A stretch of DNA of 64,000 bases from Lamellibrachia satsuma (GCA_033239005.1 BSQZ01000013.1:9875782-9939781); one strand, 5' to 3'; counted from the first letter of the stretch, positions 25,289 through 40,200 are shown. The notes: generated from the letters alone by a model not told the origin. A program made the numbers and translations.

Positions 25289-28200
25289 CTAACAACAACA
25301 AGCAAAATCACAATTAACTAAACTTATTAAATTAAATAAACCCATTAGGAACAATGTATCTTTTAACTGAGCTTTCTTTCCTTAGCTCCAAGCGTATTCA
25401 TCTATTGACAAATTCAACATTGTATAAATCTTTCGTTTTGATGCACCTCTGAGCTGAGGTTTCAAATGATTTAGGCGCGACAGAAGTTTTTGTACTATTA
25501 TTATTAAATTGATACAGACTGGGTTACAGGTCAATATGTCAGACAATTATTACAGCAAATAAGTACATCTGAACATCTGACGACTGCATTTAATTATGGA
25601 TTCAAAGTATAAGTTCATCAAAGGTAGTAATTCATTTGATTCATTGATATAATCATATATAAAAATGTATATCACTGTATTAGTTTATCATCTTTAAAAA
25701 AATTATCTCAATCACTAACATACACATTTTACCATATTACTTAATTAACAAAGTGTTAACAAGAAATATTCACCACTCGCATTAAATGCAAAATTGTCAA
25801 GTTAGTCTAACTAAGCAAGGTTCATAAGAAATTAATGCAAAGACAATTCTGAAGCCTACATTGTGCGCAAACGTTTGTCAACAAAGTGCGGAAGGAACAT
25901 GGCAGTGGTTGTAAAGGGATACATGCAGATCAACTCTACCTATATTTTAATTAATAAATGCGTTATCTGATTTCATTGTAGTTTTGCTTTATCACATTTT
26001 ATTATTAAGATATAACACACTTATACTTTATTCATTATACACTTTTTATCTAATATATTTACAGTGTAAGCATTTTTTTTATTATACTGGTTACATTAAT
26101 CCTGTATCATTGTGCATATGAACTCAAATGTTGTTCCATATATAATTTGGTTCTTTATGAATTTAAAGAAATTTCTTTTCAATGACAAATCCAAGTATTT
26201 CATGGAGCAGAAACACAGCTGCCTTTCATTGTTCAAAACAATTAAAAGCATGCGTTAATTAAAGCATTCTGGGAAGTGGCAATGGTAGAGGCACTGGGGG
26301 GGAGGGTCAGCTCAAAATCATGGAGGAACTTTTTAGGATACTAAATAATTGATTGTGGATCTCTTGGCTTATGCAGTATATATATAACCCACCTATTAAA
26401 TGGACATGCAAAATCATTGCATGAAACAAAAATGGTGCTTTATAATATAATTATAAATAATATAATAGCTATTATCATTTATTTTATTTACTTATTTTAT
26501 CATCATGCAGGTGGTGTTAGTAAGACGTACCTATGATGATAATGAGAATGACAGCGGCAACAACGATGATAATAATCAGATTAGTCATGCTGAAGTTGTT
26601 GCTCCCCGTCGCTTTATCACTCTGAAACGAACAGGCAACAACAACATGCAGGTTAGTACAGGTACGCAGGGCAACATGCATTACCATGGCAACCACAGTA
26701 TGCAGTTGCCATGGAATGGGAGCATTCATGAAGATGAAAAGCTGATGTTGTCTCACAGGAAAACTGGAGCAACTGCCACGCGTCAGGAAAGCTATGGAGT
26801 TTGCAAACCATAGTTTCTGTTGACAAAAGGATTCCTACAGAAAGCAGCTCACTTACCATCCAACAGTTTCAGACTTGTCACGTCAACACAATTTCTAAGA
26901 CATATCTTTTCCCATATTGGTCGTTCTGCACAATTTTCAGAAAATGTCAAAACCTGTTTTTTCACTGTTGTAATATTTCATTCATTTCTCGGTTACCATC
27001 AAAAGTTGCTTGTTTTCCTATGTAAAAATTTCGATCTGTTACTGATATGTCATCGAAATGGATTTGTGCAGATTTTGTACAGCTTTAACCTGAATCTGTA
27101 TTGCTTCAATCCGTCATTTTAATATAGTTTTAACATGACATGCTGGAGTTGTTGAATGGAAGGTCTTGCCATCAATTCAAGTACACACCAGCTCAGTGCT
27201 GATCACAAAATCGGTCAACCCAGTCCTCAATAAAGGCACTCAAAAACCAGATAAAGATTTTTAAAAGTCTGCAAGAAGCTCCCATCACTGTTATTCATGT
27301 TGCTTGCCACAATGCAAGATTTTGGCAATTTGACATTCGTTCGTATTCTTGATGTCATTCTAACATCAACAGAGCTGGTGTGATGTGATCATTTGAATAG
27401 ATCATGCAGAAACGAGTATTAGCATGCATGCCCTGTGATGGCGCCACCGTCTGTAGATGACATTTCGCACCTATTATCACGAACAAAATGACGACACCGA
27501 AACCGACTCCAACGATGAGAGGAATGAGATCATCCGTCATCTTGTCAACAGAGGGTATCTGTGTGGGCAATGTGATCAGATAAAACATCAACAAATCATA
27601 GTGGTAACATCATAGTAGTCTTAAACACAGTGGTGCATTGTAGTCTTAAACACAGCAGTAACAAAATCATCCTGGTCTTAAACACAGCAGTAACAACATT
27701 ATCCTGGATTTTAAACACAGCGGTGACAAAATCATCCTAGTCTTAAACACGGCAGTAACAAAATCATCCTAGTCTTAAACACGGCAGTAACAAAATTATC
27801 CTAGTCTTAGTGGTGAGAAAATCGTAGTCTTAGACATGGTGGTGAGAAAATCATAAACGTAGCAATGACAAAATCATCAGTCTTAAACACAGAACTGACA
27901 AAATCACTGTAGTCTTAAACACAGCAGTAACAAAATCGTAGTTTTACATACAGTGGTGACAAAATCATTGTAATTTTACACAGTGGTGACAAATCACTTG
28001 TGTGATAGATTTGAAGTACTGTAAACACATGTGTACTGTGGCATGATAAAAGGATTATTTATTGTCTCAATTCCAGATATAAGAGGATTCCTTATTGTCT
28101 CAATTCCAGAGATAAGAGGATTACTTATTGTCTCAATACGAGAGTTGGAGTCAAATACGTATCTGTATTTAAATACACATATTTTGAGTATTTGTATTTG

Positions 28201-31200
28201 ACTTTTTCCAGAAGCCCATATTGGTATTTGATGTTCATATTTGGTGTATTCGGTCAAATACAGCAACCTGTATATCATGTGTTTGACCTGCGTGAACATG
28301 CACACTGCACATCTACCTAATCCAACCCACTTTTTCACCATTTAAATTACCAATAATAATCAATGAAACATAAAATATGAAAACAACGGATTATCTGCAA
28401 TTGACAGATCGCATAGCATATTTGGCTCTTCCATAATAGCCTATTTGAAATTTTAATACAGCGTTAACATTTTTTGAAATTTTTAAATGCAACGTATTTG
28501 ATCCACAAGTGTATTTAATCCCAACCCTGATTTTTTAAACAACAGATGTATTTATGCTCTGAATCAGTCAACAAGTGTCTGTTACTTACATGGGCGGCAC
28601 AAACTGGCCCTGTCCAGTCCGGCGTACACGTACACAGCCAACTAATGTTCTGTCGGGCGTCGTTCACCTCGAATGTACAGTTGCCATCGTGTTGACAGAA
28701 GTCAGTGTCATTGCATGGGTTGATGGAGTGACACACGTCACCAACGTAGCCAGACAGACAGGCACACGAGAAGTTGCCGGGAAGGTTTGTACAGTTGCCG
28801 CCATTGTGACACGGCGTCTCAAGACATTCATCTATGTCCAACTCGCATTGTGTACCGTTGTAACCTAGGCAATAGAAACAGTAAATAATTTATACATTTA
28901 AAGGTGTCTCCTAATAAATTTTTTTTGGCTACTGTCGTTTCAGGCTTATTTAAAAAAAACCAAACCTACCAGTACGACATGCTAGTTCATTTGTACAAAT
29001 TTGTTATTTAGTGACATAATCAAACTAAGTATTAAATTATTTTGTTCAGCCAAAATTCAATTGTTTCGATGATTTAAACAAAAGTACATACTTGTCTATT
29101 AAACCAACGGTACATGTTACTTAAAACTATTAACAGACCACGTCTTTGAATATCAAGGAATCTGTTTCACGAAGGACAAAATGAACTGAAGAAGGACTTT
29201 GAAGAGACTAAGCAGATGTTAACATTCCAGTACATTTAACAAGTGATATGATTCATGTGTCACTGGTCAAGTGAGAATAAACCACTGGGTCATGGTCAAT
29301 GGGACCCCGGACCTCCCCCCAGACATCAGACATTTTATTTATTTCAGTTCCAACAGGTCCAAGGACCAGTCACAGGACTGATAAAAACTACCTGACTAAA
29401 CAACAAGTATGACACATATAAATATGTACAGATACAAATAACAATAAGGGTACCATAAATATGTCAGAACTATATTAATTTTAAAACAATGTGTTAAAAC
29501 TGAGCACTTCATGTTTGGAAATTCTAAGAGGTGTGTAATTACGTAGACGTCTAGATGGACAATGAAATTGGACAGCTGACCCACAGACATACCTGTGCCG
29601 GAGCAGACACATCTGAAGCTGTTCACTTCGTCCTTGCACACCCCTCCGTTATGACAGGGCAGGGAGAGACATTCGTTGATGTCCACTTGACAGTGGCTCC
29701 CAGTGTAGCCCGGCACGCAGAGACAGTTGTATGATCCATTCGTGTTCTCACAGGTCGCGCCATTGTGACAAAGTGTTGTGTCAGCACATTCATTGATGTC
29801 AACATCACAGTTCTTACCCTGCCAACCTGTCGGGACCAAAGTGGAAACTCACTAAATACTCCAATCACATCCCACATGGAAAACACTCAGGGTACAACCA
29901 GGCATGGGTTAATTTAAATTGTTAATTTAATTAACTATTCCGGCCACTAGTCTGAGTTTCAGGCATGTGTGAATGGGAGGGAGAACATCACAGAACACAT
30001 AGACACTGTACCAACTGGGATAGGCTGCTCACTCAGACACCTGTTAATTGGAGGGAAGGCCTAGACAACAGAATAATTTAATTGACCAGAAAAATGTGTG
30101 AGGTTAATTTAATTGGAACATTTCTGAGTTCATTGTAATTTAATTAATTAACTTTTCAAGTTAATTGCCCCATGCCTGGGTACAACACGAATTTGCTAAA
30201 TGAAGTCTCACGTACAGTTTGCCACATACCATAAAAATGCACCTGATTTATGGAAAAACAAGTTCACTACTCATAATTTTGCAAGTTACATCAAGCATTA
30301 TTATTTGTGTATCTATCTAGCACAATGGACGAAAATCATGAATGACTATGTTATTTATTTTTACACTTTTTTTACAGTCTAGTAGGGTGGCTTCCATGAT
30401 AGCAACAGCATTTTATTTTCATATTTGTGGGTGAAGAGGTTTGTCAGTGAGGGGGGTTTGTAGATGAAAGGGTTTGTGAGGGGGGTTTGTGAGCAAGGGG
30501 GGTTTGTGGACAAATGAATTTGTGAGCAAGGGGGGTGTGGGCAAGGGGGGTTTGTGGGTGAAGGGGTTTGTGAGCGAGGGGGATTTGTGGGCAAGAGCGG
30601 TTTGTGGGCAAGGGGGATTTGTGGCAAAGGGGTTTGTGGGTGAGCGAGCCACGGAGAGAGAACACTAACCTTCTGTGCATGAACACGTGTAGTTGGCACC
30701 TCTCTGGGAACATGTAGCCCCGTGTGCACATGGTTCATCCACACATGGCCCCCGTGTCTCGCACAACTCGCCTGTAAATATAACGCTGTTTCATAACTCA
30801 CAATAAAATCTCATAGAGCACACACAAAAACTAAGCTTAATTTTGACACAAACCCTTCACCAATCGTAATTTACTGCCGTGTTACGTTGCGTGCACATAA
30901 GACATGTTCAAACGCAAAATTGCAACATCGTGAGTGTTGTAGTTTTTCTCAAACACTATTTTAAACATAATTTCCTGGTTAATAATGAAAACACAATCTC
31001 AACAAATGCTTGCTTTTGCACTGGTTATTCACTGGCATTTTATGTATTGTTGACAAAATATAATGGCCATTTGTAATATTGACACAGCCCCTTAATTTGC
31101 CGCCACAATAGCCTTTGAATCTGTACTTGTAACGTGCTGTCATCTATGGTATCAGGTTACACCAACCATCTAACAAACACATGACAATTTTGATTGGCCT

Positions 31201-34200
31201 GTTATCCCACGGGGTCACCAGGTCACATACACATCGGTATTTCCGTTTGTGTCAAAGGCATGATAAAGTTAACGCTCACTGAACGCTGATATTTGCTGGT
31301 TTAAGTACATGATTTAGTTTGGTAGATATAATATTGATTTGTACTAGCATTACAGTAACCAGATGATGTGGTCCGTTTTCACAGTGAATGAATATAGCTG
31401 GTTCGAACATTGTAGCGCATGCGGTCGTTACTATGGAAACATGTCACTTTTCCGGGAACTCAATGGGATTTCCAAATGGACTGAATTTTTAAAGGATGGA
31501 TTGGTGAAATATGAAGTTAGTGCCGGGTGATTTTTTGTGGTGTCGACGTTTAGTTCAGTATAACCTAACAGGTTAAGAAAAAAGTTAAAAAAGCCCCAGC
31601 CACCTTGAATGCTGGTTGAAAACAACTTTTCTAATAATCTTTCAGTGTTTCACTGATAAAATACTTATTAATTATCTTATTTCATTTGCCCTGATAATTA
31701 TCACTATCATCATACTAAAATGACAAACCTTCAAAGAATGTGACACACTGACAGTGCCACTCATGTTGGGCGCTGACACTGCAATTGCCCCCGTTGCGAC
31801 ATGTCACTGCACTGCAGTTGGCAGTCCCGCAGTTTTTCCCCTCATATCCCAGGGTGCAGTTGCAGTCAAAGTCACCCGGTTTGTTTGTACAGGTGGCGCC
31901 ATTGAGACATGTAGACGAGTTGTCACACTCGTTTGTGTCGTTCTCGCAGCGTGACCCTGAGAACAAATTACAAAATGTGACCATTTTATCATGAAATCAT
32001 ATTTTATGTGTTTTAATAAACCACAATTTTTTTTTACTGTATTTTGACCATTGTGTTTATAAATATCAACATTCAGTAGAATTTCCAATATTTGTGGACA
32101 AGTTTATTGGGGTCTGGTATTCACTGGATCTCGTGATATACAATGTTGGGCAGATCATTATCACCCGTGTAGTTACATTCCTCTACGCATGCAATGTAAG
32201 CACGATATTCACCCAGAGATATTTTAATTAAGCAGATCATTAATACACGTTTGACACTGTCCATATCACCCAAACATTTTAAAAGGAATATGTTAACTAA
32301 AAAATTATATTAATTCTTTCTTAAATAATACAGTTGAAAAACTGTGTTTATCAACTGTATTATTTTTAAAAGAATCAATACTATTTTTTACCCGCACACG
32401 CACCCACAAACATACACACACGCACGCACACATGCCCAGACACGCACTGCTATATTTGAATAATAAATTGAATGTATCAAACCATGATAGCCACTGCCTG
32501 AACAGTCACAGTGGAATGAGCCGGGCGTGTTGACGCACACTCCGTGGACACAAGGCTCCGGCACATTCGTCACATTACACTCGTTTATGTCCACTTCACA
32601 ATTTACCCCACTCCACCCTGAAAGAAAAAATGGCACATATTGTCTCAGAGCACCCTAAAAAGGCACCAATGGCACATATTATCTCAGTGCACCCTAGAAA
32701 GGCACCAATGGCACATATCATCTAAGTGCAACAAGTAAGGTACCAATGGCAAATACTATCCCAGTGCACCCTAGACTGGCACCAATGGCATATATTACCC
32801 CAGTGAAAAGCACATATTGCCCCAGTGTACCCTAGAAAGGCGTCAATGGCACATATTGCCCCAGTGTACCCTAGAAAGGCACCAATGGCACATATCATCC
32901 AAGCGCAACAAGTAAGGTACCAATGGCAAATACTACCCCAGTGCACCCTAGACTGGCACCAATGGCACATATTACCCAGTGCACCCCAGACAGGCACCAA
33001 TGGCACATATTACCCCAGTGAAAAGCACATATTGCCCCAGTGTACCCTAGAAAGGCGTCAATGGCACATATTGCCCCAGTGTACCCTAGAAAGGCACCAA
33101 TGGCACATATCATCCAAGCGCAACAAGTAAGGTACCAATGGCAAATACTACCCCAGTGCACCCTAGACTGGCACCAATGGCACATATTACCCAGTGCACC
33201 CCAGACAGGCACCAATGGCACATATTACCCCAGTGAAAAGCACATATTGCCCCAGTGTACCCTAGAAAGGCGTCAATGGCACATATTGCCCCAGTGTACC
33301 CTAGAAATGCACCAATGGCATGTCACCCTACTCTGACAGTCATGCTAGCAATAGCAGAATATACCCCCATTCTATCTTATAGACAACATGTACATAATTA
33401 CATACTTTCATATTAACATCATACAAACATATTTCTTTGATATTTTGATAATTTTTTTTATTGTTGACATTAAATATTCCAATCAGTCAACGTACCTGGG
33501 CAATAACACGTGTAGCTGTTCACCCCATCAATGCACGCCCCATGCTGGCAGGGACTGGAGGCACATTCATCTATGTTTGTTTCACAGTTTAGCCCACTGT
33601 ACCCTATCAACAGAAACACACAACATGCACGAAACCTAGCAATAATCATAAATCAAAAATGATAGTAAATATCTTATTGAACACAGATGTTATTTACATT
33701 TTGGCATCACTAACAAGTCTAAGAATAAATGTATTTGCATGCAGGTTTCCTTGGTTACAGAACTTACAAGTTACATATAATGTATAGCAAAGCACCCAAC
33801 AGAAATATTGTTCACATAAGACCAGTTGTACAGCGTTACATTTGTGCAAACAGTTATGGTCTACCAACAACCCTTCAATAATTTTTTTAATGTGGTCTTA
33901 CGGGTGTAGGAGACATTTCTTATGGTTTTGTGCATTTTGAACAAAGCTTTTTTGTATTATGGGATTATGTGTTACGTTTTTGTCAAATAGCAAAAAACAG
34001 ATCGTAAGTTCAAACCATGTCAGAAGAGCAACTCTTGTAAAAATAGTTTAGCTGTGTGCAGTCAACTGCGCTAGTTTCGCGATATCCAATCAATATATCC
34101 TTGTTTGCACAGCAAGCTCCCATCAAGCACGCGCAGCAAACAAGCAGTCGAAGATAATTATTTGTGGTTCTTATGGATTTCTGTTACCAGTCTTACAGGT

Positions 34201-37200
34201 ATGTGTGTGTGCACCACTCAGGGTTGGCACCAGTCTTACAGGTGTGTGTGCACCACTCAGGGTTGGCACCAGTCTTATAGGTGTGCGTGCACCACTCAGA
34301 GTTGGCACCAATCTTACAGATGTGTGTGCAGCACTCAGGGTTGGCACCAGTCTTACAGGTGTGTGTGCACTACTCAGGGTTGACACCAGTCTTACAGGTG
34401 TGCATGCACCACTCAGGGTGGGCACCAGTCTTACAGGTGTGCTTGCACCACTCAGGGTGGGCACCAGTTTTACAGGTGTGTGTGCACCACTCTTACTGGT
34501 GTGCGTGCACCACTCAGAGTTGGCACCAATCTTACAGATGTGTGTGCACCACTCAGGGTTGGCACCAGTCTTACAGATGTGTGTGCAGCACTCAGGGTGG
34601 GCACCAGTCTTACAGATGTGTGTGCACCACTCAGGGTGGGCACCAGTCTTACAGATGTGTGTGCACCACTCAGGGTTGGCACCAGTCTTACAGATGTGTA
34701 TGCACCACTCAGGGTTGGCACCAGTCTTACAGATGTGTGTGCAGCACTCAGGGTGAGCATCAGTCTTACAGATGTGTGTGCACCACTCAGGGTTGGCACC
34801 AGTTTTACAGATGTGTGTGCACCACTCATGGTGGGCACGAGTCTTACAGATGTGTGTGCACCACTAAGGTTTGGACCAGTCTTACTGATGTGTATGCACC
34901 ACTCAGGGTTGGCACCAGTCTTACAGGTGTATGTGCACCACTCTTACCGGTGTGCGTGCACCACTCAGAGTTTGCACCAGTCTTACAGGTGTGCGTGCAC
35001 CACTCAGGGTTGGCACCAGTCTTACAGGTGTGCGTGCACCACTCAGGGTGGGCACCAGTCTTACAGGTGTGCATGCACCACTCAGGGTGGGCACCAGTCT
35101 TACAGGTGTGCGTGCACCACTCAGGGTGGACACCAGTCTTACAGGTGTGCGTGCACCACTCAGGGCTGGCACCAGTCTTACAGGTGTGCGTGCACCACTC
35201 AGGGTGGACACCAGTCTTACAGGTGTGCGTGCACCACTCAGGGTGGACACCAGTCTTACAGGTGTGCGTGCACCACTCAGGGTGGACACCAGTCTTACAG
35301 GTGTGCGTGCACCACTCAGAGTTGGCACCAATCTTAATGGGGATCAACAAGCCTAGATCAACTGTAGTGTTTAATGACCTATGATATATTAATAACTGTA
35401 ATGTTCTATACCTCCTTTTTGTATAGAATTATTAAGTGTCAGCTCTTCTATGTTACTGTTTATTTTAAGTGGATTCATGCACTATATAAGGTCTTCTTCT
35501 TCTTATTAAAATATCACAGTTGAAGTCCACTTAGATCTGTACCGTGTGGTTGGTGGGATGTGGGTCTGTTAGACTACCCTCTAACTCACGGAAATTAACT
35601 TTCATTGTTTTTATTCTTCAACAACACATCTACCGAGGAACCAAAACAATGTAATTCCATTTTTGTGCATTAGAAGTTAGTGCAATAGACCCATATCCAA
35701 CCACCACACAGTGCAGATCTAAGTGGACTTCCAAGGTTTTGACTATTCGACAGAGGTATATTACCATACTGTGTTGACAAACGTCTAACCCGTGATGAAA
35801 GAAACACCCATCTGTCTCACCTGGCAGGCAATCGCATGTATGGTTAAGCCAGTTATGATGCGTCGTACAAGTTGCGTTGTGCTGACAGGGGGCGCTGTCA
35901 CAGTAGTCAATCTCTTTCTCGCACCTCTGTCCCGTGTAGCCGGGCTCACAGGAACAGTTGAAGAGTAACTGAAAAATAATCATAAAACCAATTATTCATG
36001 AAAACCCTTATATTTATCTTCCTAAGAGCTGTGAGTTTTACACATAAATACATACATAGCATACCTTAAAAGAAGATAATTACATAACAGAGTATATTGT
36101 AAAATGCATTTTACAATATAAATTTATTTCCTTGCATTGTCATAGTATAGAAGTTAAAGTTCAACAAAAACAGCAAAGATGAGCTGGTTGCCAGGCTTAT
36201 CGGGCTGGTAGGCAGACTTATTGAGCGAGTAGATTTAACAAGATTGCCATCCCAAACAACAAGTTCCAGATGACAAGTGGACAAGGAAGCCATTGGCTTA
36301 TCGAGAGTCCAACAATTTTCTCATCTATGTGTAGCCTGCCCTTATGAAATATCTGTCAATTCTATTTTTAAACATATTCACACTACTAGCATTAACACAA
36401 TCATTTGGCAGTTTGTTCCATTCATTTATCACCCTCTGTGAGAAAGAGTACTTTCTCATGTCTAACCTACACTGCTCCTTAACCCATTAGGCCCCAGGAT
36501 TTTATTAAAACATGCCACCATGTTCCCAGGATTTCTGGCAAATTTCGAGTGATTTTACCTCCTTGTGTTCAAAAATCTGTAGAAAAAAGTATTCAATATT
36601 GACAATTACAAGTTGTGTTTATTTTGAAGAGTAGTAATTTCTTCACATGCATGTATACATAGAAACAGGATATATTAATGAAATGTTGACATTTGATCAC
36701 AATTTGCAAAGACAAAATAGTACATTTGTTAAAACTTCGAAAGTTGCGACTGACATTTAACAATGATCCCATGCTATAACCCTATGCAACTCAGTGAAGA
36801 AAATGTAGCTATATGTGTTAGCTTTGCACCACTGAAAACATTATCAAATTCTGATGGTTATTTTGCAGGTTACACCATATTTAATCATGACAAATATAGA
36901 AATAAAAATTTTCGAGATAGTGTGAACAAAACTGATGAAAATCAACATTTCCGAAAGGGCAACACATGCACGTAACGAGCTGTTGTTGTTGCAAAATGTA
37001 TCCCAGGGCACGAAATAAGCGGTATCGCATCGCATTTTGCGATGCATATAGTGCAGTTTGCTAGTCAACTGTATTAAAACGGGATACGGCCATATTCCAC
37101 GCAAAATCCCAAAACCCTGTTTTGTATATGGGAAATGTGTATAGTGTGACAGGTCTGTATGATTGGGTGAAGAACTTACGTCCCCTGGCGTAGTCGCATT

Positions 37201-40200
37201 CACAGGAAAACAGGTGCCGTTGTTCTCACATGGTAAACTGTCACAGTTATCTGTGATCTGGAGACAGAGAGAGGAACTTACCAAACCTGTATATTTTATA
37301 CATTACAATGTTAAACAGTCATGCTTCATTACAGACAATTCTGACCACATTCTACATCAGAAAATCTTTGGGACTCCCTAATGTTAGGTCAGTAGGAAAA
37401 TATATTAACGTGTCACAGTCCCCTAGCTGAAGACGTCTCTTTTTGGCCATGTCTACCCTCCTTAGCTCTGTGGCGTATCCATCCATCTGTTTACAACTTT
37501 AATATTGCATACCGATTTTGAGATTGCCCAACCTTTCTTTTTGATGTGCCTCTGAGCTCGTGTTCTGGCACCATAGTCTTCATATTGACTAACTGTGTCT
37601 GTGTGCGCGCATACTTGCGTGAGTGCGTGGGAATTTATAATACAGTTACTGTTCTTCAATCCCATCCATAGTCATTGGCCTCCGCACCCAAACGAAAACC
37701 TTCGTAATAAAAGTCTTATTTCTTAGACACTGATAATTTAGGCACATGAACTGCCTGTAGTGGGTGGCTAAACTGCACTTGTTGAATGTTTCTCATTACT
37801 GTTGTCAGCAACATCTCACCACGGCAGCAATAAACACATCATAAACTAACACTACAGCCAACATGGGATTGAAGCTAGTGAACAGCAACCACAACCCAAT
37901 TATGACCTAATGTCTGGAGCTGACCTCAACATGACTATGGCTGGTATTATGACTTTATTATGATCTCAACTAGGTGCACATGTGGAAATGGTTATCAGTG
38001 TTCTGGGTGTTAAATAGATGACTTCTGATTCACCCAACGAGTAAGTGAAGCAACCTCCTAACACAACTGTATCTTCATGGTCAACGTCTCAGAATTAAAT
38101 AATGCTAGAAAAATTAATTTACCATAGACAGCCATTAAATTCATATAGCATATCAGACTGCATATGCAGGGAATGAAATAAGTGGGATCGCATCGCATTT
38201 TGCGATGCATATATTGCGGTTTGCTAGTCAACTGCATGTTTGTATCGCAAACTTTGCGATGCAATATTCGTGAATAATTTTGTTTTGTTTTGATCAAGAG
38301 GTAACTGTCGTAGCATCATAGGCATGGGCGCCGCCATTTTCTTGCGCAAAACGGAAATGCGATTTTACCAATGCATAGTCCTCTAGCGCAATACTTGCCA
38401 GAGGGGTTACATCAATTCATTTGCACATGTGTGGCAGCATACAGAGTTGTTTCGAAGTGCAGGCTTAGAGATTCCAATATTCCGGTACCCAGTACCGGCA
38501 ACGGATTTTTTTCCGGTACGAGGCAAACGTCTACTGGTACCCAGTCTTTCCAAAAACAGAACAATGCTACTAACGCACACAAAACACCTGCAATGATGTC
38601 TGTGAGTTCAAAATGTAGCGTCCCATATACGTTGTACACCAGTCGAAATCACAGGCGTTTGCAGTCACAACAATAAATTTGACTATGATCAGTGCTCCTA
38701 ATTAAGCATCACGGTAACTGCCGCCGGAGTTTGTGTAATCTGTTGCTAAATCTATGGGTGCTCACTACAACTATTTACCGTAGAAATTTACCCCTGAATC
38801 CAATCACAGCCCAACATGTCTATATATGGTAATTATCATCTAGCCAGTAGGGGTGGTGGTGGTAAAAAAACACAGGGGATAGCCCCAGCACTTGTTGGGT
38901 TGACACCGCAATAAACAAATGGTTGCAATCGTTCATGGCGTATAGACTAGCTATAGTGGCAGAGCAGGAGACAACTTCGTCTTAGAAGAAATCATTTTTT
39001 TGTTCCGGTTCGCGTTGTCAATATTTCACGCAACATTTTAACATATGTTGCCGCTGGATGTGCTTTCTGAAGAAAAAACTACAAATTATTATTTTATTTG
39101 TAACAAAGATGCCAACCCTCCCAATTTCGGCGGGAGGCTCTCTATTTCACGTTCAACTCCCAATAACAATGCCTTTTCCACATATAAAATCCCATTAATT
39201 AAAAAAGCATCACAAAGTAGTTTTATGCCACCACCAACCGAGTGTATGGCTCTAGTTATTAGTGCCTGGGAACAGCGCGCTGTCTCAATTCCCAAATTAT
39301 TTGCATTACGGTCGTCGTCAACATTGTAACCACATCAAAGCCAAGGCATCGCCGACCACACGCATGAATGTATAAAAGTGCAAAATCTTGAAATGGTGTC
39401 ATTTTCATAACTCCCCAAATCACAAGTCATCTGCTATACAAAAATGCTATGAAAAATTCGTGTTTGCTATGCAATTTTTTAGATTTATTTCATGCCCTGC
39501 TATGAGATGTATCGCTTGCCAAATGTTAACTGTGGCTAATGTCAACTCATATACAGGTGTCATCAGAAAGGCTGTATTTTATAGCTTTAAATAATGACTA
39601 TGATTGACAAGTTGCTGAATCCTATTACAGTGTATACGGAATATTATAATTAGTGACATGTATTTTATGTAGAAACTGCAGATACAGTGGACTGCAGCCT
39701 TGTATAATTTATAAATACTGTTTTTTATGATATATTTTTCTTTTATCTATTTATTTTCTATAGGTATACTGCTTGATTTTTTGAAAAAAATATGGCATAC
39801 ACATTCATCGAGTTGACAGACACCAAGTATTGATGATATATTTGTCATTGTGTTTTATGACACTCTGAATTTTCATAAGCAATGTTCTTAGAAATGATCC
39901 CAAAACAAATGTTTGTGTACTGTAAATTCACCGCTGCTGCCAATATGGATTAGCACAATATGGATTAGCACAATATGGATTACCAGAAACAAATGGCACA
40001 GCTCTGAACATTACGAGATTATTAACGGCCCAGTGCCTTTGGGTGTCTACAAAACATCAGGCTGCCAATGTAATGAGGATTTGGTCTGATGCATTTAGTA
40101 TGAATAAAATTAATGTGAGAACCGCAGCTACCAACTGTTAGTACACGGTGCACACGGAGACTTGCTTCACAAATCACCACTACAGCAGCATAATTACGTA

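Noticed and set aside
32501..32502. GC donor for the crb exon ending near 32483
   Set aside because: It keeps phase but would leave only four residues between EGF cysteines 5 and 6; the later gtttga site gives normal spacing.
34105..35384. Open frames up to 367 codons, some Cys-rich and EGF-like in look ([10 protein letters not shown])
   Set aside because: 39-bp minisatellite (13 codons). Cysteine spacing does not fit an EGF and frames are open on both strands.
35935..35983. Short Met-hydrophobic run before the EGF exon at 35968 as another internal signal peptide
   Set aside because: Only about five residues before the exon; explained by the pyrimidine tract of the acceptor.
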